Shown: positions 17,236-25,910 of the stretch, piece after piece
Layout of the letters: each line of letters opens with the position of its first letter
How positions within the stretch are numbered: position 1 is the first letter of the stretch
NCBI RefSeq assembly: GCF_014396385.1
Contig: NZ_CP060716.1
Location: forward strand, 434,001-498,000
Origin: Leucobacter denitrificans
Lineage (GTDB): Bacteria; Actinomycetota; Actinomycetes; Actinomycetales; Microbacteriaceae
Direction: 5' to 3'
DNA length: 64,000 bases
Position numbers and translations under genes: made by a program
The notes under the pieces: generated by a model
What the model was told of the DNA's origin: nothing
Seen by the model: only the letters and a program-made list of their open reading frames with translations
Database searches by the model: none

Positions 17236-17532
17236 TTAGTTCAACCAATCATCATCGTCATCTGTATCAGCATTGTCTACCGCACCGGTGCCAGGAGCCT
17301 GCGCGTCATGATTCACGGCTTGCACCTGGCCGGCTGCGTCAAGGTACACCTCGGCGAGCACCGTAGCGTCTGCAGAGATGAGTTCCGCACGCGGCCTGCC
17401 TTCGAGCCAGGTGAGAGTCCAAGACTCGCCCGCAGGGTGCGCGGCTTCGGTAGCTCGCACCGCATCGAGCAGCACCTGAGGTACTCCGCGATGCGGTGGA
17501 TCTCCCGCGCGCCAGCGCACTCCGAGCTGCAT
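17236..17532 (-). CDS. Small acidic protein of unknown function downstream of valS
   Basis: A 98-residue protein without signal peptide or membrane segment. The middle (SWTLTWLEGRPRAELISADATVLAEVYLDAAGQV) is predicted to form a small beta-sheet, and the tail ends in an aspartate run (DTDDDDDWLN). Its ATG lies 5 bases after the valS stop and its stop lies 1 base before the lipoprotein start, so all three genes are probably one transcript. No function is recognised. Confidence 0.7.
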   Translation of the reverse strand: MQLGVRWRAGDPPHRGVPQVLLDAVRATEAAHPAGESWTLTWLEGRPRAELISADATVLAEVYLDAAGQVQAVNHDAQAPGTGAVDNADTDDDDDWLN

Positions 17533-17537
17533 GTGCG

Positions 17538-20123
17538 TTACTCCGCTGTCTCCACGTGAATTTCTGCGACAGTGATATCTGAAACATCTGCCGCAACGAT
17601 GCTGAGATCTGCAACACGACCCACATCAGCAAGATCGCTGGCAGCGAGTGCCAGTCGATCTCGATCCACTTCAGGAGCCTGAATCACGGCGCGAGTAACG
17701 GGGGTGCGCTGCGAGACCTTTGCGTCTGTTTTTGCGCCGCGAATGCCGATGAGTGCACTGCCCACGAGGTTGAGGAGTTCTGCATCGGCGTCTGAGCCTG
17801 CGAGATCATTCACTTCTTGCGAAGTCGGCCACGACGCACGGTGCACCGAGCCCTCTGCAAACCATGACCAGACTTCTTCGGTCGCATATGGCAAGAATGG
17901 AGCGAACAAGCGAACAAACACAGAAAGTGCAGTGCGTAGTGCGGTTACCGCAGAGGCCTGAATCTGACCGGTACCGTTGTGTGCACGCTCCTTAACGAGC
18001 TCGAGGTAATCGTCACAGAATGTCCAGAAATACGACTCTGTGATCTCGAGCGCGCGTTGGTGATCGTACGACTCGAAGGATCTCGACGCGTCTTTGATTA
18101 CCCGAGCGAGTCCCGCAAGCATAGAGCGGTCTAGGGGTTCAGTCACTTTGCCTGCACCGCTCGCATCAAATGAGAGCGTAAACTTCGCTGCATTCAGCAG
18201 CTTGATCGCGAGCCGGCGGCCAATTTTGATCTGAGTGGGATTCTGAGGATCAAATGATGCATCAGTTCCGAGCTTCGCTGATGCCGCCCAGTACCGCACC
18301 GCGTCCGACCCGTGCTGCGCGAGCATGCCAGCTGGGGTGACGACATTGCCCTTTGACTTCGACATCTTCTTGCGGTCAGGATCCAAGATCCAGCCCGAAA
18401 TGCCCGCGTGCTTCCAGGGGAGTGTGCCCGATTCCAGCTCCGAGCGGAGAAGTGTGGAGAACAGCCAGGTTCGAATAATGTCTTGTCCCTGTGGGCGCAG
18501 GTCAAACGGGAAGACCATGTCGTAGAGCTCAGGGTCACGCTCCCAGCCGCCTGCGAGTTGGGGAGTAAGCGACGAAGTGGCCCAGGTGTCCATCACATCG
18601 ACTTCACCCTGGAAGCCGCCTGCAGCGCCTCGCTGAGCTTCGGTATATCCCTCAGGAACATCGCTCGAGGGGTCGACCGGCAACTGCGATTCCTGCGGCA
18701 GGATTGGCTTGTCGAACTCTGGGTTACCCTCCGCGTCAAGCGGGTACCAGACAGGAAGCGGCACACCGAAGAAGCGCTGACGCGAAATGAGCCAATCACC
18801 CGAGAGGCCCTCAACCCAGTTCTCGTAACGCACCCGCATGAAGTCTGGGTGCCAATTCAGCTCCTTACCGTGGGCTAGCAACCGCTCACGAAGCGACTCG
18901 TCGCGAGCACCGTTCTTGATGTACCACTGGCGAGTGGAGACGATCTCAAGCGGCCTGTCGCCCTTTTCAAAGAACTTCACCGGGTGAGTGATCTTGCGAA
19001 TCTCGCCCTGAAGTTCGCCACTTGCCTGGAGTAGCTCAACCATTGTTTGCTTCGCACTGAAGACTGTTTTCCCTGCGATTTGTGCGTAGGCCTCACGGCC
19101 AGCCTCCGAAACGATATCGCTCGGTGGATCGGCGATAATACGGCCATCGAAACCGAGAATGGCGCGGTTCGGGAGGTCGAGCTCGCGCCACCAGATCACG
19201 TCGGTGACGTCACCAAACGTACACACCATTGCGATGCCGGTGCCCTTGTCCTGCTGCGCGAGGTGGTGCGCAACAATCGGTACCTCAACGTCGAAAATCG
19301 GTGTGCGGACCGTGGTCCCGAAGAGGTCGCGGTAGCGCTCGTCATCGGGATGCGCGACAAGCGCGACACATGCCGCCAGGAGCTCCGGACGAGTCGTGTC
19401 GATGAGCAGGTCACCGCTACCGTCGACCTTGTGGAACGCGATCGAGTGATAGGCGCCCGGTTGTTCGCGATCCTCAAGTTCAGCCTGCGCCACCGCGGTG
19501 CGGAACGTGACATCCCAGAGAGTTGGCGCCTGGGCCTGATAGGCCTCACCGCGCTCAACGTTGCGCATGAATGCGAGTTGCGACGCGCGAAGCGAATCCG
19601 AGCCAATCGTGCGGTAGCTCTGTTTCCAGTCAACCGAGAGTCCGAGGGTTCGCCAGAGGTCTTCGAACTGGCGCTCGTCCTCAATCGTCAAACGCTCGCA
19701 GAGTTCGATGAAGTTACGGCGCGAAACCGGCACCTGATCCGCTGCCTTAATGCTCTTACCGTCGCCACCCTCGTGTGGTGGCTTGAAATCTGCAACATAC
19801 GGGAGTGACGGATCGCAACGAACCCCGTAATAGTTCTGTACGCGACGCTCAGTCGGCAACCCGTTGTCGTCCCACCCCATGGGGTAGAACACACGGTTGC
19901 CCGTCATACGCTTGTACCGGGCCACGGTGTCGGTGTGCGTGTACGAGAACACGTGCCCGACGTGCAATGACCCTGATGCGGTTGGTGGCGGCGTATCGAT
20001 GCTGTAGACGTCGTTGCGCGAAGCACCTTCACGTTCGAACGCGTAGGTTCCCTGCGCTTCCCACACCTGCCCCCACTTTGCTTCGAGGCCTTCGAGTGCC
20101 GGCTTCTCGGGGATCGCGCTCAT
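17538..20123 (-). CDS. valS: Valyl-tRNA synthetase
   Basis: A class I synthetase that charges tRNA-Val and edits misactivated threonine. The HIGH motif appears as SGSLHVGHVF near residue 45, the second catalytic motif as KKMSKSKGN, and the connective editing insertion lies between them. The open frame reaches 20234, but ATG 20123 (MSAIPEKPALEGLEAKW) matches the family start; from it the protein is 861 residues. It heads a three-gene unit with a small acidic protein and a lipoprotein. Confidence 0.95.
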   Translation of the reverse strand: MSAIPEKPALEGLEAKWGQVWEAQGTYAFEREGASRNDVYSIDTPPPTASGSLHVGHVFSYTHTDTVARYKRMTGNRVFYPMGWDDNGLPTERRVQNYYGVRCDPSLPYVADFKPPHEGGDGKSIKAADQVPVSRRNFIELCERLTIEDERQFEDLWRTLGLSVDWKQSYRTIGSDSLRASQLAFMRNVERGEAYQAQAPTLWDVTFRTAVAQAELEDREQPGAYHSIAFHKVDGSGDLLIDTTRPELLAACVALVAHPDDERYRDLFGTTVRTPIFDVEVPIVAHHLAQQDKGTGIAMVCTFGDVTDVIWWRELDLPNRAILGFDGRIIADPPSDIVSEAGREAYAQIAGKTVFSAKQTMVELLQASGELQGEIRKITHPVKFFEKGDRPLEIVSTRQWYIKNGARDESLRERLLAHGKELNWHPDFMRVRYENWVEGLSGDWLISRQRFFGVPLPVWYPLDAEGNPEFDKPILPQESQLPVDPSSDVPEGYTEAQRGAAGGFQGEVDVMDTWATSSLTPQLAGGWERDPELYDMVFPFDLRPQGQDIIRTWLFSTLLRSELESGTLPWKHAGISGWILDPDRKKMSKSKGNVVTPAGMLAQHGSDAVRYWAASAKLGTDASFDPQNPTQIKIGRRLAIKLLNAAKFTLSFDASGAGKVTEPLDRSMLAGLARVIKDASRSFESYDHQRALEITESYFWTFCDDYLELVKERAHNGTGQIQASAVTALRTALSVFVRLFAPFLPYATEEVWSWFAEGSVHRASWPTSQEVNDLAGSDADAELLNLVGSALIGIRGAKTDAKVSQRTPVTRAVIQAPEVDRDRLALAASDLADVGRVADLSIVAADVSDITVAEIHVETAE

Positions 20124-20237
20124 GCGTGGGCTCCGTTTTCTCGACGCGTCGAAATCTCGCGCGGTCGGGTTCGATGTGGACGGCACCGCGTAGTCGAGCG
20201 AAAGCGCTCTGGTGCCTGAAGGTGTTTGTACCACCCC

Positions 20238-20243
20238 AGTCTA
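20238..20243 (-). promoter_or_regulatory. Putative -10 box for valS
   Basis: Read on the minus strand the hexamer is TAGACT, about 115 bases before the valS ATG. The GGGGTGG just after it resembles part of a T-box sequence but lies at the predicted transcription start, so a T-box is not supported. Confidence 0.4.
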
Positions 20244-20373
20244 TCTCGTTGCACCCGTTCTGGTCCTGGGGCGCGCCCCGGCCAGTCGCCAGGTGCATCC
20301 GTTTAGAATTGTGCGGAGTTGCCGCTCAAGCAGTTGTCGAGAGTGTGGATCATCGCCCAACGAAAGGTATGTA

Positions 20374-21360
20374 ATGACTGAGAAGATCCGTGTCGGAATC
20401 GTAGGGTACGGAAACCTCGGTCGAGGGGTGGAAAATTCGATCGCTCAGCAACCCGATATGGAGCTTGCTGGCGTGTTCAGCAGGCGCGACCCAGAGTCAG
20501 TTGAGACCCTCTTTGTCGCGACGGCAGTATTTGGTCTCGAGTCGATCCACGATTTTAATGACCGCATCGATGTGCTCGTGTTGTGTGGTGGATCGAAAGA
20601 GGATCTGCCGGTGCAAACACCCGAGCTCGCCGCGAACTTCACCCTCGTCGATAGTTTCGATACCCACGCGAAGATTCCAGAACACTTCGCTGCGGTCGAT
20701 GCATCCGCAAAGGCCGGCAATACAACCGCAATCATCTCGACGGGGTGGGATCCGGGCCTTTTCTCACTGAACAGGCTCTTCGGTGAAGCAATTATTCCGA
20801 CCGGTGAGACGTACACGTTCTGGGGTCGTGGGCTAAGCCAGGGACACTCCGACGCACTCCGGCGCATACCCGGTGTAGCTGGCGCCGTGCAGTACACCAT
20901 TCCCTCAGAAGAGGCCATCGACCGTGTGCGCGCTGGTGAGCGCCCAGAACTGACCACCCGTGAAAAGCACACTCGTGAGTGCTACGTGGTACTTGAAGAT
21001 GGTGCAGACGCGGACTCGGTTCGAGAGGCAATTGTCACGATGCCGGACTACTTTGAGCCGTACGACACAACAGTGAACTTTATCTCGGCAGATGAATTAG
21101 CGCGCGACCACTCGGGCATGCCTCATGGTGGGTTTGTCATTCGGTCGGGGGAGTCGTCGGATGGGGTAGCTCAGACGATCGAATACCAGTTGTCGCTTGA
21201 GTCGAACCCTGAGTTTACTTCGAGCGTTCTCGTTGCATATGCGCGGGCCGCAGCGCGACTAACCGCATCAGGGGAGCACGGCGCCAAGACACCATTTGAT
21301 ATCGCGCCAGGATTGCTTTCGCCGAAGTCACCCGAACAGCTTCGAGCAGAGTTGCTGTAG
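20374..21360 (+). CDS. ddh: meso-Diaminopimelate D-dehydrogenase
   Basis: An NADPH-dependent enzyme that converts tetrahydrodipicolinate directly to meso-diaminopimelate, the one-step route to lysine and cell-wall precursor. The Rossmann motif GIVGYGNLGRGVE opens the protein, and the conserved substrate segment STGWDPGLFSLNR and GRGLSQGHSDALRRI are present. ATG 20374 has GAAAGG 7 bases upstream; the frame itself is open from 20212. Length 328 residues fits the family. It is divergent from valS and convergent with the transporter operon. TAGAAT at 20304-20309 is a possible -10. Confidence 0.93.
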   Translation: MTEKIRVGIVGYGNLGRGVENSIAQQPDMELAGVFSRRDPESVETLFVATAVFGLESIHDFNDRIDVLVLCGGSKEDLPVQTPELAANFTLVDSFDTHAKIPEHFAAVDASAKAGNTTAIISTGWDPGLFSLNRLFGEAIIPTGETYTFWGRGLSQGHSDALRRIPGVAGAVQYTIPSEEAIDRVRAGERPELTTREKHTRECYVVLEDGADADSVREAIVTMPDYFEPYDTTVNFISADELARDHSGMPHGGFVIRSGESSDGVAQTIEYQLSLESNPEFTSSVLVAYARAAARLTASGEHGAKTPFDIAPGLLSPKSPEQLRAELL

Positions 21361-21369
21361 ACCCGACAC

Positions 21370-21405
21370 AGGTTGGCCCGAACACGGAATTGCGCGGGCC
21401 AACCT
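21370..21405. terminator. Hairpin between ddh and the convergent transporter operon
   Basis: AGGTTGGCCCG (21370-21380) and CGGGCCAACCT (21395-21405) make a perfect 11-bp stem between two convergent stops. No T tract follows on either strand, so it may act as a bidirectional stop with reduced efficiency or protect 3' ends. Confidence 0.65.
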
Positions 21406-21417
21406 GACGACTGGGTG

Positions 21418-22314
21418 TTAGTCGGTGAGGATTCCTGGGTATGCTTCGGCGTGATCCGCTATCCAGGCATCTACGGCTCCCGCTGGATCACCTTCGAACT
21501 TGTCACCGGTAACGAGACCCTCGAGCGCACCGTATGCGTCGTCATCGAGCTTGATGCCCGCGATGTAGTCCGCGGCATCAGGGTACCTCTCTGAGAACCC
21601 GAGCGTTCCGAGCACGTGGTAACCCTCGGGATCGCCAAACGCGCCCAGTGGATCGTCGAGTTCTTTCACGGGGAATGCGGCATTCGCCCAAAAAGGGCGC
21701 CACAGAGTCACAACGACTGGTTCTTGGCTATCGATCTTTGACTGAAGCTCTGCAAGCATGGCCTGCGTTGACGAGGTGACAAGCTCATACTCGTCGTCGA
21801 GACCGTACTCAGGCATCACGATGTCCTGCACTTGTTCGGTGAGTCCCGCACTCGGTTCGATGCCAACGATGCGTCCGTCGAGCTCACCCGACATTCCGGC
21901 AAGATCATCGATCGAGGTTACATCGTCCATATACTCCGGCACGGCAAGGGTATTTACGCCGTGATCAAAGTACGTTGCGAGATCCTCGATCTGGTCGCCG
22001 TATTTTTCCATGTAGCTCGCGTGCGTACGTTCGGGCGCGGCTGAGGTGTAGATGTCGACGTCACCCTCTGAGAGCGCCGTATAGAGCAGGCTTGCCTCTG
22101 ACAGTTCCTCCATCTCGGTCTCGTATCCTAGCTTTCCGAGTTGGTCTTCGAGGAGATACGCCAGACTCAAGCCATCGGTCCAGGCCGGAAGGTATCCGAG
22201 TTTGATTGGCTCTTCGGTCGCCGACTCGCCAGCACTCGCGGTTGCACATCCGCTGAGTACGAGCGCAGCTGCCGCCGCTGCAGCGAGTCCGGAGGAGAGT
22301 TTACGTAAGGTCAT
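21418..22314 (-). CDS. Glycine betaine/choline-type ABC transporter substrate-binding lipoprotein (second copy)
   Basis: A 298-residue type II binding protein with lipobox LSGC (cysteine 23). It is a close paralogue of the gene just upstream: both share LGxLPxWTDGLS, GIEPSAGLT, VVVTLWRPFWANAAFP and the C-terminus AYPGILTD. The betaine/choline family binds quaternary ammonium ligands in a cage of aromatic residues. Where the sister protein has W100, this one has A93 (YTSAAPERTH), so its ligand or affinity may differ. The start has AAAGGAA upstream, nearly the same leader as the sister gene. It is last in the operon, after an intergenic hairpin. Confidence 0.88.
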   Translation of the reverse strand: MTLRKLSSGLAAAAAAALVLSGCATASAGESATEEPIKLGYLPAWTDGLSLAYLLEDQLGKLGYETEMEELSEASLLYTALSEGDVDIYTSAAPERTHASYMEKYGDQIEDLATYFDHGVNTLAVPEYMDDVTSIDDLAGMSGELDGRIVGIEPSAGLTEQVQDIVMPEYGLDDEYELVTSSTQAMLAELQSKIDSQEPVVVTLWRPFWANAAFPVKELDDPLGAFGDPEGYHVLGTLGFSERYPDAADYIAGIKLDDDAYGALEGLVTGDKFEGDPAGAVDAWIADHAEAYPGILTD

Positions 22315-22333
22315 GGGTTCCTTTCTTTCATGC

Positions 22334-22370
22334 AGAAGGCCGCCTCAGCTGTGTGCTGGGGCGGCCTTCT
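22334..22370 (-). promoter_or_regulatory. Hairpin between the two binding-protein genes
   Basis: AGAAGGCCGCC (22334-22344) and GGCGGCCTTCT (22360-22370) pair perfectly, and the inner CTCAGC/GCTGGG bases extend the stem to a 5-base loop. On the minus transcript no U run follows, so it is more likely an mRNA stabiliser or partial attenuator between the genes than a full terminator. Confidence 0.6.
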
Positions 22371-22401
22371 CATATTTGATTGTGAATCGGCCTGACGTTA
22401 A

Positions 22402-23319
22402 CTAGTCAGTCAGAATTCCTGGGTATGCGTCGGCATGATCCGCGAGCCACGCCTCAACAGCGCCTGCGGGATCGCCCTCAAACTCATCACCAGTTACCAG
22501 TCCCTCGAGTGCGCCGTAGGCGTCATCGTCAAGCTTGATGTTGGCAATGTACTCTGCCGCCTCTGGGAACTCCTCTGAGAAACCAAGGGTGCCGAGGAAG
22601 TGCAGCGACTCTGGTTCACCCATCGCGCCCATCGGATCCTCGAGATCCTTGATCGGGAACGCGGCATTCGCCCAGAATGGACGCCAGAGTGTCACTACAA
22701 CATCTTCTTCGCTGTCGATCTTGTCCTGGAGCGTCGCGAGCATTGCTGAGGTTGACGAGGTTACGAGCTCGTATTCGCTATCGAGACCGTACTCAGGCAT
22801 CGCAACCTCTTGCGTTTGCTTGGTGAGACCGGCGCTCGGCTCGATGCCGATGATCTCGCCATTGAAGCGAGCTGCCTGACCCTTGAGATCCTCGATCGAG
22901 TTCACATCGTCCATGTATTCGGGCACAGCCAACGTGAGCACGGCACCGTCGTAGTAGGCACCGAGATCCTCGATGTTATCCCCGTACTGCTCCATGTAGC
23001 TGGCGTGGGTCACTTCAGACCACGCTGAGGGATACATGTCGATGTCGCCGCCAGCTAGGCCGGTGTAGAGAACGCTTGCTTCCGTCAGCTCTTCCATTTC
23101 AACCTCGTAGCCAAGCTTTTCAAGCTGGTTCTCGAGGAGGTACGCAGTGCTCAGGCCGTCAGTCCAGCTCGGGAGGAACCCAAGGGTAATTGTTCCCATG
23201 CTGTCGCTCTCGGTGGGCTCTGCGGTATCTCCGGTATCGCCGTTCGATGAGCAGCCGACGAGCGCGAGGCTTGCAGCCGCGGTGAACGCGAGTACCCCTG
23301 TGAGATGACGTTTCTTCAT
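22402..23319 (-). CDS. Glycine betaine/choline-type ABC transporter substrate-binding lipoprotein (first copy)
   Basis: A 305-residue binding protein starting MKKRHLTGVL with lipobox LVGC (cysteine 23). The open frame extends to 23442, but ATG 23319 with GAAAGGAAATC upstream and a signal peptide is the clear start. It keeps the tryptophans expected for a quaternary-amine cage: SWTDGLS, PSAWSEVTH (W100) and TLWRPFWANAA. It follows the permease gene and presumably delivers the main substrate to it for osmoprotection. Confidence 0.9.
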   Translation of the reverse strand: MKKRHLTGVLAFTAAASLALVGCSSNGDTGDTAEPTESDSMGTITLGFLPSWTDGLSTAYLLENQLEKLGYEVEMEELTEASVLYTGLAGGDIDMYPSAWSEVTHASYMEQYGDNIEDLGAYYDGAVLTLAVPEYMDDVNSIEDLKGQAARFNGEIIGIEPSAGLTKQTQEVAMPEYGLDSEYELVTSSTSAMLATLQDKIDSEEDVVVTLWRPFWANAAFPIKDLEDPMGAMGEPESLHFLGTLGFSEEFPEAAEYIANIKLDDDAYGALEGLVTGDEFEGDPAGAVEAWLADHADAYPGILTD

Positions 23320-23374
23320 GATTTCCTTTCTTCGTGCGCGAGGCGCACGGGTGAGATGAGCAGTTACTGGGGCG

Positions 23375-24316
23375 TCACATGCCCGCAGGCGTAGCCGGAC
23401 GAATAGCCGCTTTCGCTTCGGCAACTTCGTTTCGTCGAGCATTGATGCGACGCTTCCTCACAGTGCTCAAGAGTGAGTTCTTGTATTCGCCCGGATTACC
23501 AAGGGCGGCCGTAACGCGGTCGAGGAAGACAGCGAGGATAACGACTCCGAGGCCAGCTTCCACGCCCTGCGCAATGTTGAGGGTCGCGATTGCTGCGACA
23601 ACCTCTTTACCGAGGCCGTTTGCGCCAGCCATGCCGGCAACGACGGCCATGGAGAGCGCGAGCATGATGACCTGGTTGATTCCAGCCATAATCGTCGGGG
23701 TAGCGAGTGGCAATTGGATTCCTCGCAGAATCTTGCCGGGAGTCGAGCCAAAAGCATGACCTGCTTCCACCGTCTCACTATCGACTCCACGAATACCGAG
23801 TTCTGTAAAGCGCACACCAGGTGGCAGCGCAAAGAGGACCGTGGCGAATACGCCAGGCACAAACCCGATGCCAAAGAAGATGACCGCGGGAATGAGGTAC
23901 ACGAACGCAGGCATTGTCTGCATGAAGTCGAGCACCGGCTTGACGATCAGGCTAAATGTTTCGTTGCGTGCCGCAAGAATACCGAGGGGGACCGCGATAA
24001 GAATTGCGATAACAGCAGCGATCAACACGAGCGCCAGTGTGAGCATCGCGTTTTCCCACTGACCCATCGCAACAACAAGCAACATCGTGATGATTGTGCC
24101 GAGTGCCAGCTGCCAGGAGCGTACGAGCCAGCCTATGAGAGCAAACACGAGGATGAGTACGGGTGAAGGAATCGCGACGAGGAAGTCAGCCAAACCTTCG
24201 ACGAGCATCTTTACGATGAAGCTCACGACATCGAAGACGCCCTCAAACGCGTCTTTGAACCAGTCGAGGCCGGAAGCCGCCCAATCACCAATGGGAATGC
24301 TGATGAAGTCGTTCAT
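23375..24316 (-). CDS. Glycine betaine/proline-type ABC transporter permease
   Basis: A 313-residue membrane protein of the ProW/OpuAB class. Several hydrophobic segments are visible (for example VLILVFALIGWLV and LTLALVLIAAVIAILIAV), and the inner-membrane coupling motif runs through EAGHAFGSTPGKILRGIQLP. The C-terminus ends in a basic cytosolic tail (RKRRINARRNE). The ATG overlaps the stop of the ATPase gene by 4 bases, so the two are translationally coupled. Confidence 0.92.
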   Translation of the reverse strand: MNDFISIPIGDWAASGLDWFKDAFEGVFDVVSFIVKMLVEGLADFLVAIPSPVLILVFALIGWLVRSWQLALGTIITMLLVVAMGQWENAMLTLALVLIAAVIAILIAVPLGILAARNETFSLIVKPVLDFMQTMPAFVYLIPAVIFFGIGFVPGVFATVLFALPPGVRFTELGIRGVDSETVEAGHAFGSTPGKILRGIQLPLATPTIMAGINQVIMLALSMAVVAGMAGANGLGKEVVAAIATLNIAQGVEAGLGVVILAVFLDRVTAALGNPGEYKNSLLSTVRKRRINARRNEVAEAKAAIRPATPAGM

Positions 24317-25626
24317 GCCAGGCTCCCTTCTGTCTCAGTACTTGCTGAGCCCGTTTCTTCGAGCGTCTGAGTGATAATTGCCGAAGGCACGTCTGGCGTC
24401 GGCTCGATGATGGGAATCTCCGTCGTTGTCGCGGGAAGATTTGCGAGCGATGCAAGCAGGGTGACCCGCGGAACCACACCGATGAGCCGATCCTGCTCAT
24501 CGACAACTGCAACGGGCAGGTGGCTCTCAACCGCAAGCTCAAACAATTCAGCAATGAGCTGGTCTGGTGAGACAATCGATGGAGTCGGCTTGAGCGCGTC
24601 TTGGATATCTGCGCTGCCTTCTCGAACGAGGCGGAGCATGTCTTTATCACGCACCACGCCGAGCAGCTTACGGCCGGACGAGGTCACGAAGCACGCAGCA
24701 GTTTGCAGGTCACGCATCGTGCGAAGCGCTGCGCGTGGGCCAGCAGACGCTGCCACAACGGCGCGCGGCGGTTCCATGACATCGCCAGCAGTGAGTACAC
24801 GGGCACGATCCACATCTTGCACAAACTGAGCAACGTAGTCGTTCGCGGGGTCAGTGAGGATGTCGTTCGGAGTGCCGAGCTGAACAATTCGTCCATCGCG
24901 CATGACGGCGATGCGGTCTCCGAGGAACATTGCCTCGTTGAGATCGTGCGTAATGAAGACGATGGTCTTTCCGAGCTCTTGTTGGAGTTCGACGAGCAGC
25001 TCTTGCATTTCGCGGCGGATCAGTGGGTCAAGCGCCGAAAACGCTTCGTCCATGAGCAAAATCTCGGTGTCAGCAGCGAACGCTCGCGCGAGCCCTACGC
25101 GCTGCTGCATGCCTCCGGAGAGTTCGCCGGGAAGTGAGTCTTCCCAGCCCTTCAGGCCGACGCGTTCGAGCCACGACCGGGCGCGCGTGCGTCGCTCTTC
25201 GAGTCCGACGCCCTGCACTTCGAGTCCATACGCTGCGTTATCGAGCACGCTTCGGTGCGGGAATAGCGCGAAGTGCTGAAACACCATCGACATGCGCTCG
25301 CGGCGCACCTCGCGAAGTTCGGCATCGCTCATGCCCACAATTTCGTGCCCAAATACTGTGATCGACCCATCGGTGGTCTCACCGAGTCCGTTGAGCATTC
25401 GGATGAGCGTGGACTTTCCGGATCCGGAGAGTCCCATTACTACAAAGATTTCTCCGACGTTCACGTCGAAGCTGGCATCGATAACTGCGGCTGTGCCAAA
25501 CGGGCGCACTTCGTCACGCGAAGCGCCGTTGCGCAGCCGCTTCACTGCCTCCTTGGGGCGTCGGCCGAACACCTTATAGGCGTGTCCGACCGAGAGCGCA
25601 AAGCCCTCGGTTGCCGGGTTATTCAT
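24313..25626 (-). CDS. Glycine betaine/proline-type ABC transporter ATPase with CBS domains
   Basis: The ProV/OpuAA-type ATPase, about 437 residues. Walker A is GLSGSGKST, the signature LSGGMQQRVGLARA and Walker B ILLMDEAFSALDP. After the ABC domain come two CBS domains (around TAGDVMEPPRAVVAA and LKPTPSIVSPDQLIAELF), which in OpuA sense ionic strength. ATG 25626 has GGAGG 3 bases upstream and is preferred to the upstream in-frame ATG. It is the first gene of the operon: ATPase, permease, binding protein 1, binding protein 2. Confidence 0.92.
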   Translation of the reverse strand: MNNPATEGFALSVGHAYKVFGRRPKEAVKRLRNGASRDEVRPFGTAAVIDASFDVNVGEIFVVMGLSGSGKSTLIRMLNGLGETTDGSITVFGHEIVGMSDAELREVRRERMSMVFQHFALFPHRSVLDNAAYGLEVQGVGLEERRTRARSWLERVGLKGWEDSLPGELSGGMQQRVGLARAFAADTEILLMDEAFSALDPLIRREMQELLVELQQELGKTIVFITHDLNEAMFLGDRIAVMRDGRIVQLGTPNDILTDPANDYVAQFVQDVDRARVLTAGDVMEPPRAVVAASAGPRAALRTMRDLQTAACFVTSSGRKLLGVVRDKDMLRLVREGSADIQDALKPTPSIVSPDQLIAELFELAVESHLPVAVVDEQDRLIGVVPRVTLLASLANLPATTTEIPIIEPTPDVPSAIITQTLEETGSASTETEGSLA

Positions 25627-25804
25627 GTTCCTCCTGGCGGGGTTTCCGCTGGTTTTCAATACGAGAATCGGGCGGCAAAGAGCGCGGGTGGTGCTCGCCA
25701 GCCCTCATTCGACGGTAACCACCTGCATGCATAGATCGCTAATTGACAATTCATAGAAAAGTGGTCAAACTTGGCTCCGACCTGGGGTTTCTTCAATTTT
25801 CGAT

Positions 25805-25822
25805 CGTTACCCGTTCGTTACC
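25805..25822. promoter_or_regulatory. Direct repeat CGTTACC x2 in 11-bp phase, candidate MtrA/GlnR-type operator
   Basis: CGTTACC occurs at 25805-25811 and 25816-25822, giving GTTAC-N6-GTTAC. Such GTnAC half-sites six bases apart are typical of actinobacterial OmpR-family regulators such as MtrA and GlnR. It lies between the divergent betaine transporter operon and ileS. MtrA controls osmoprotectant uptake in Corynebacterium, which makes it the better guess. Confidence 0.5.
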
Positions 25823-25898
25823 AGATCCGCGTGAACCTGAGATTTCGCACAGACTTTACGACATGTATTCACACTCAGCCGACGTGACATATTCACGC

Positions 25899-25904
25899 TA
25901 GAAT
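25899..25904 (+). promoter_or_regulatory. Putative -10 box of the ileS T-box transcript
   Basis: TAGAAT lies a few bases before the structured leader, giving an expected transcription start near 25911. A good -35 is not visible. Confidence 0.5.
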
Positions 25905-25910
25905 GGTCGC

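Noticed and set aside
19047..19808. 253-codon plus-strand frame antisense to valS
   Set aside because: Entirely within the valS coding sequence; composition is that of a complementary shadow.
20222..20245. GGGGTGGTAC on the minus strand before valS, resembling a T-box core
   Set aside because: It follows directly on the TAGACT -10 box, leaving no room for stem I or a specifier codon, and the CCGCG part is missing.
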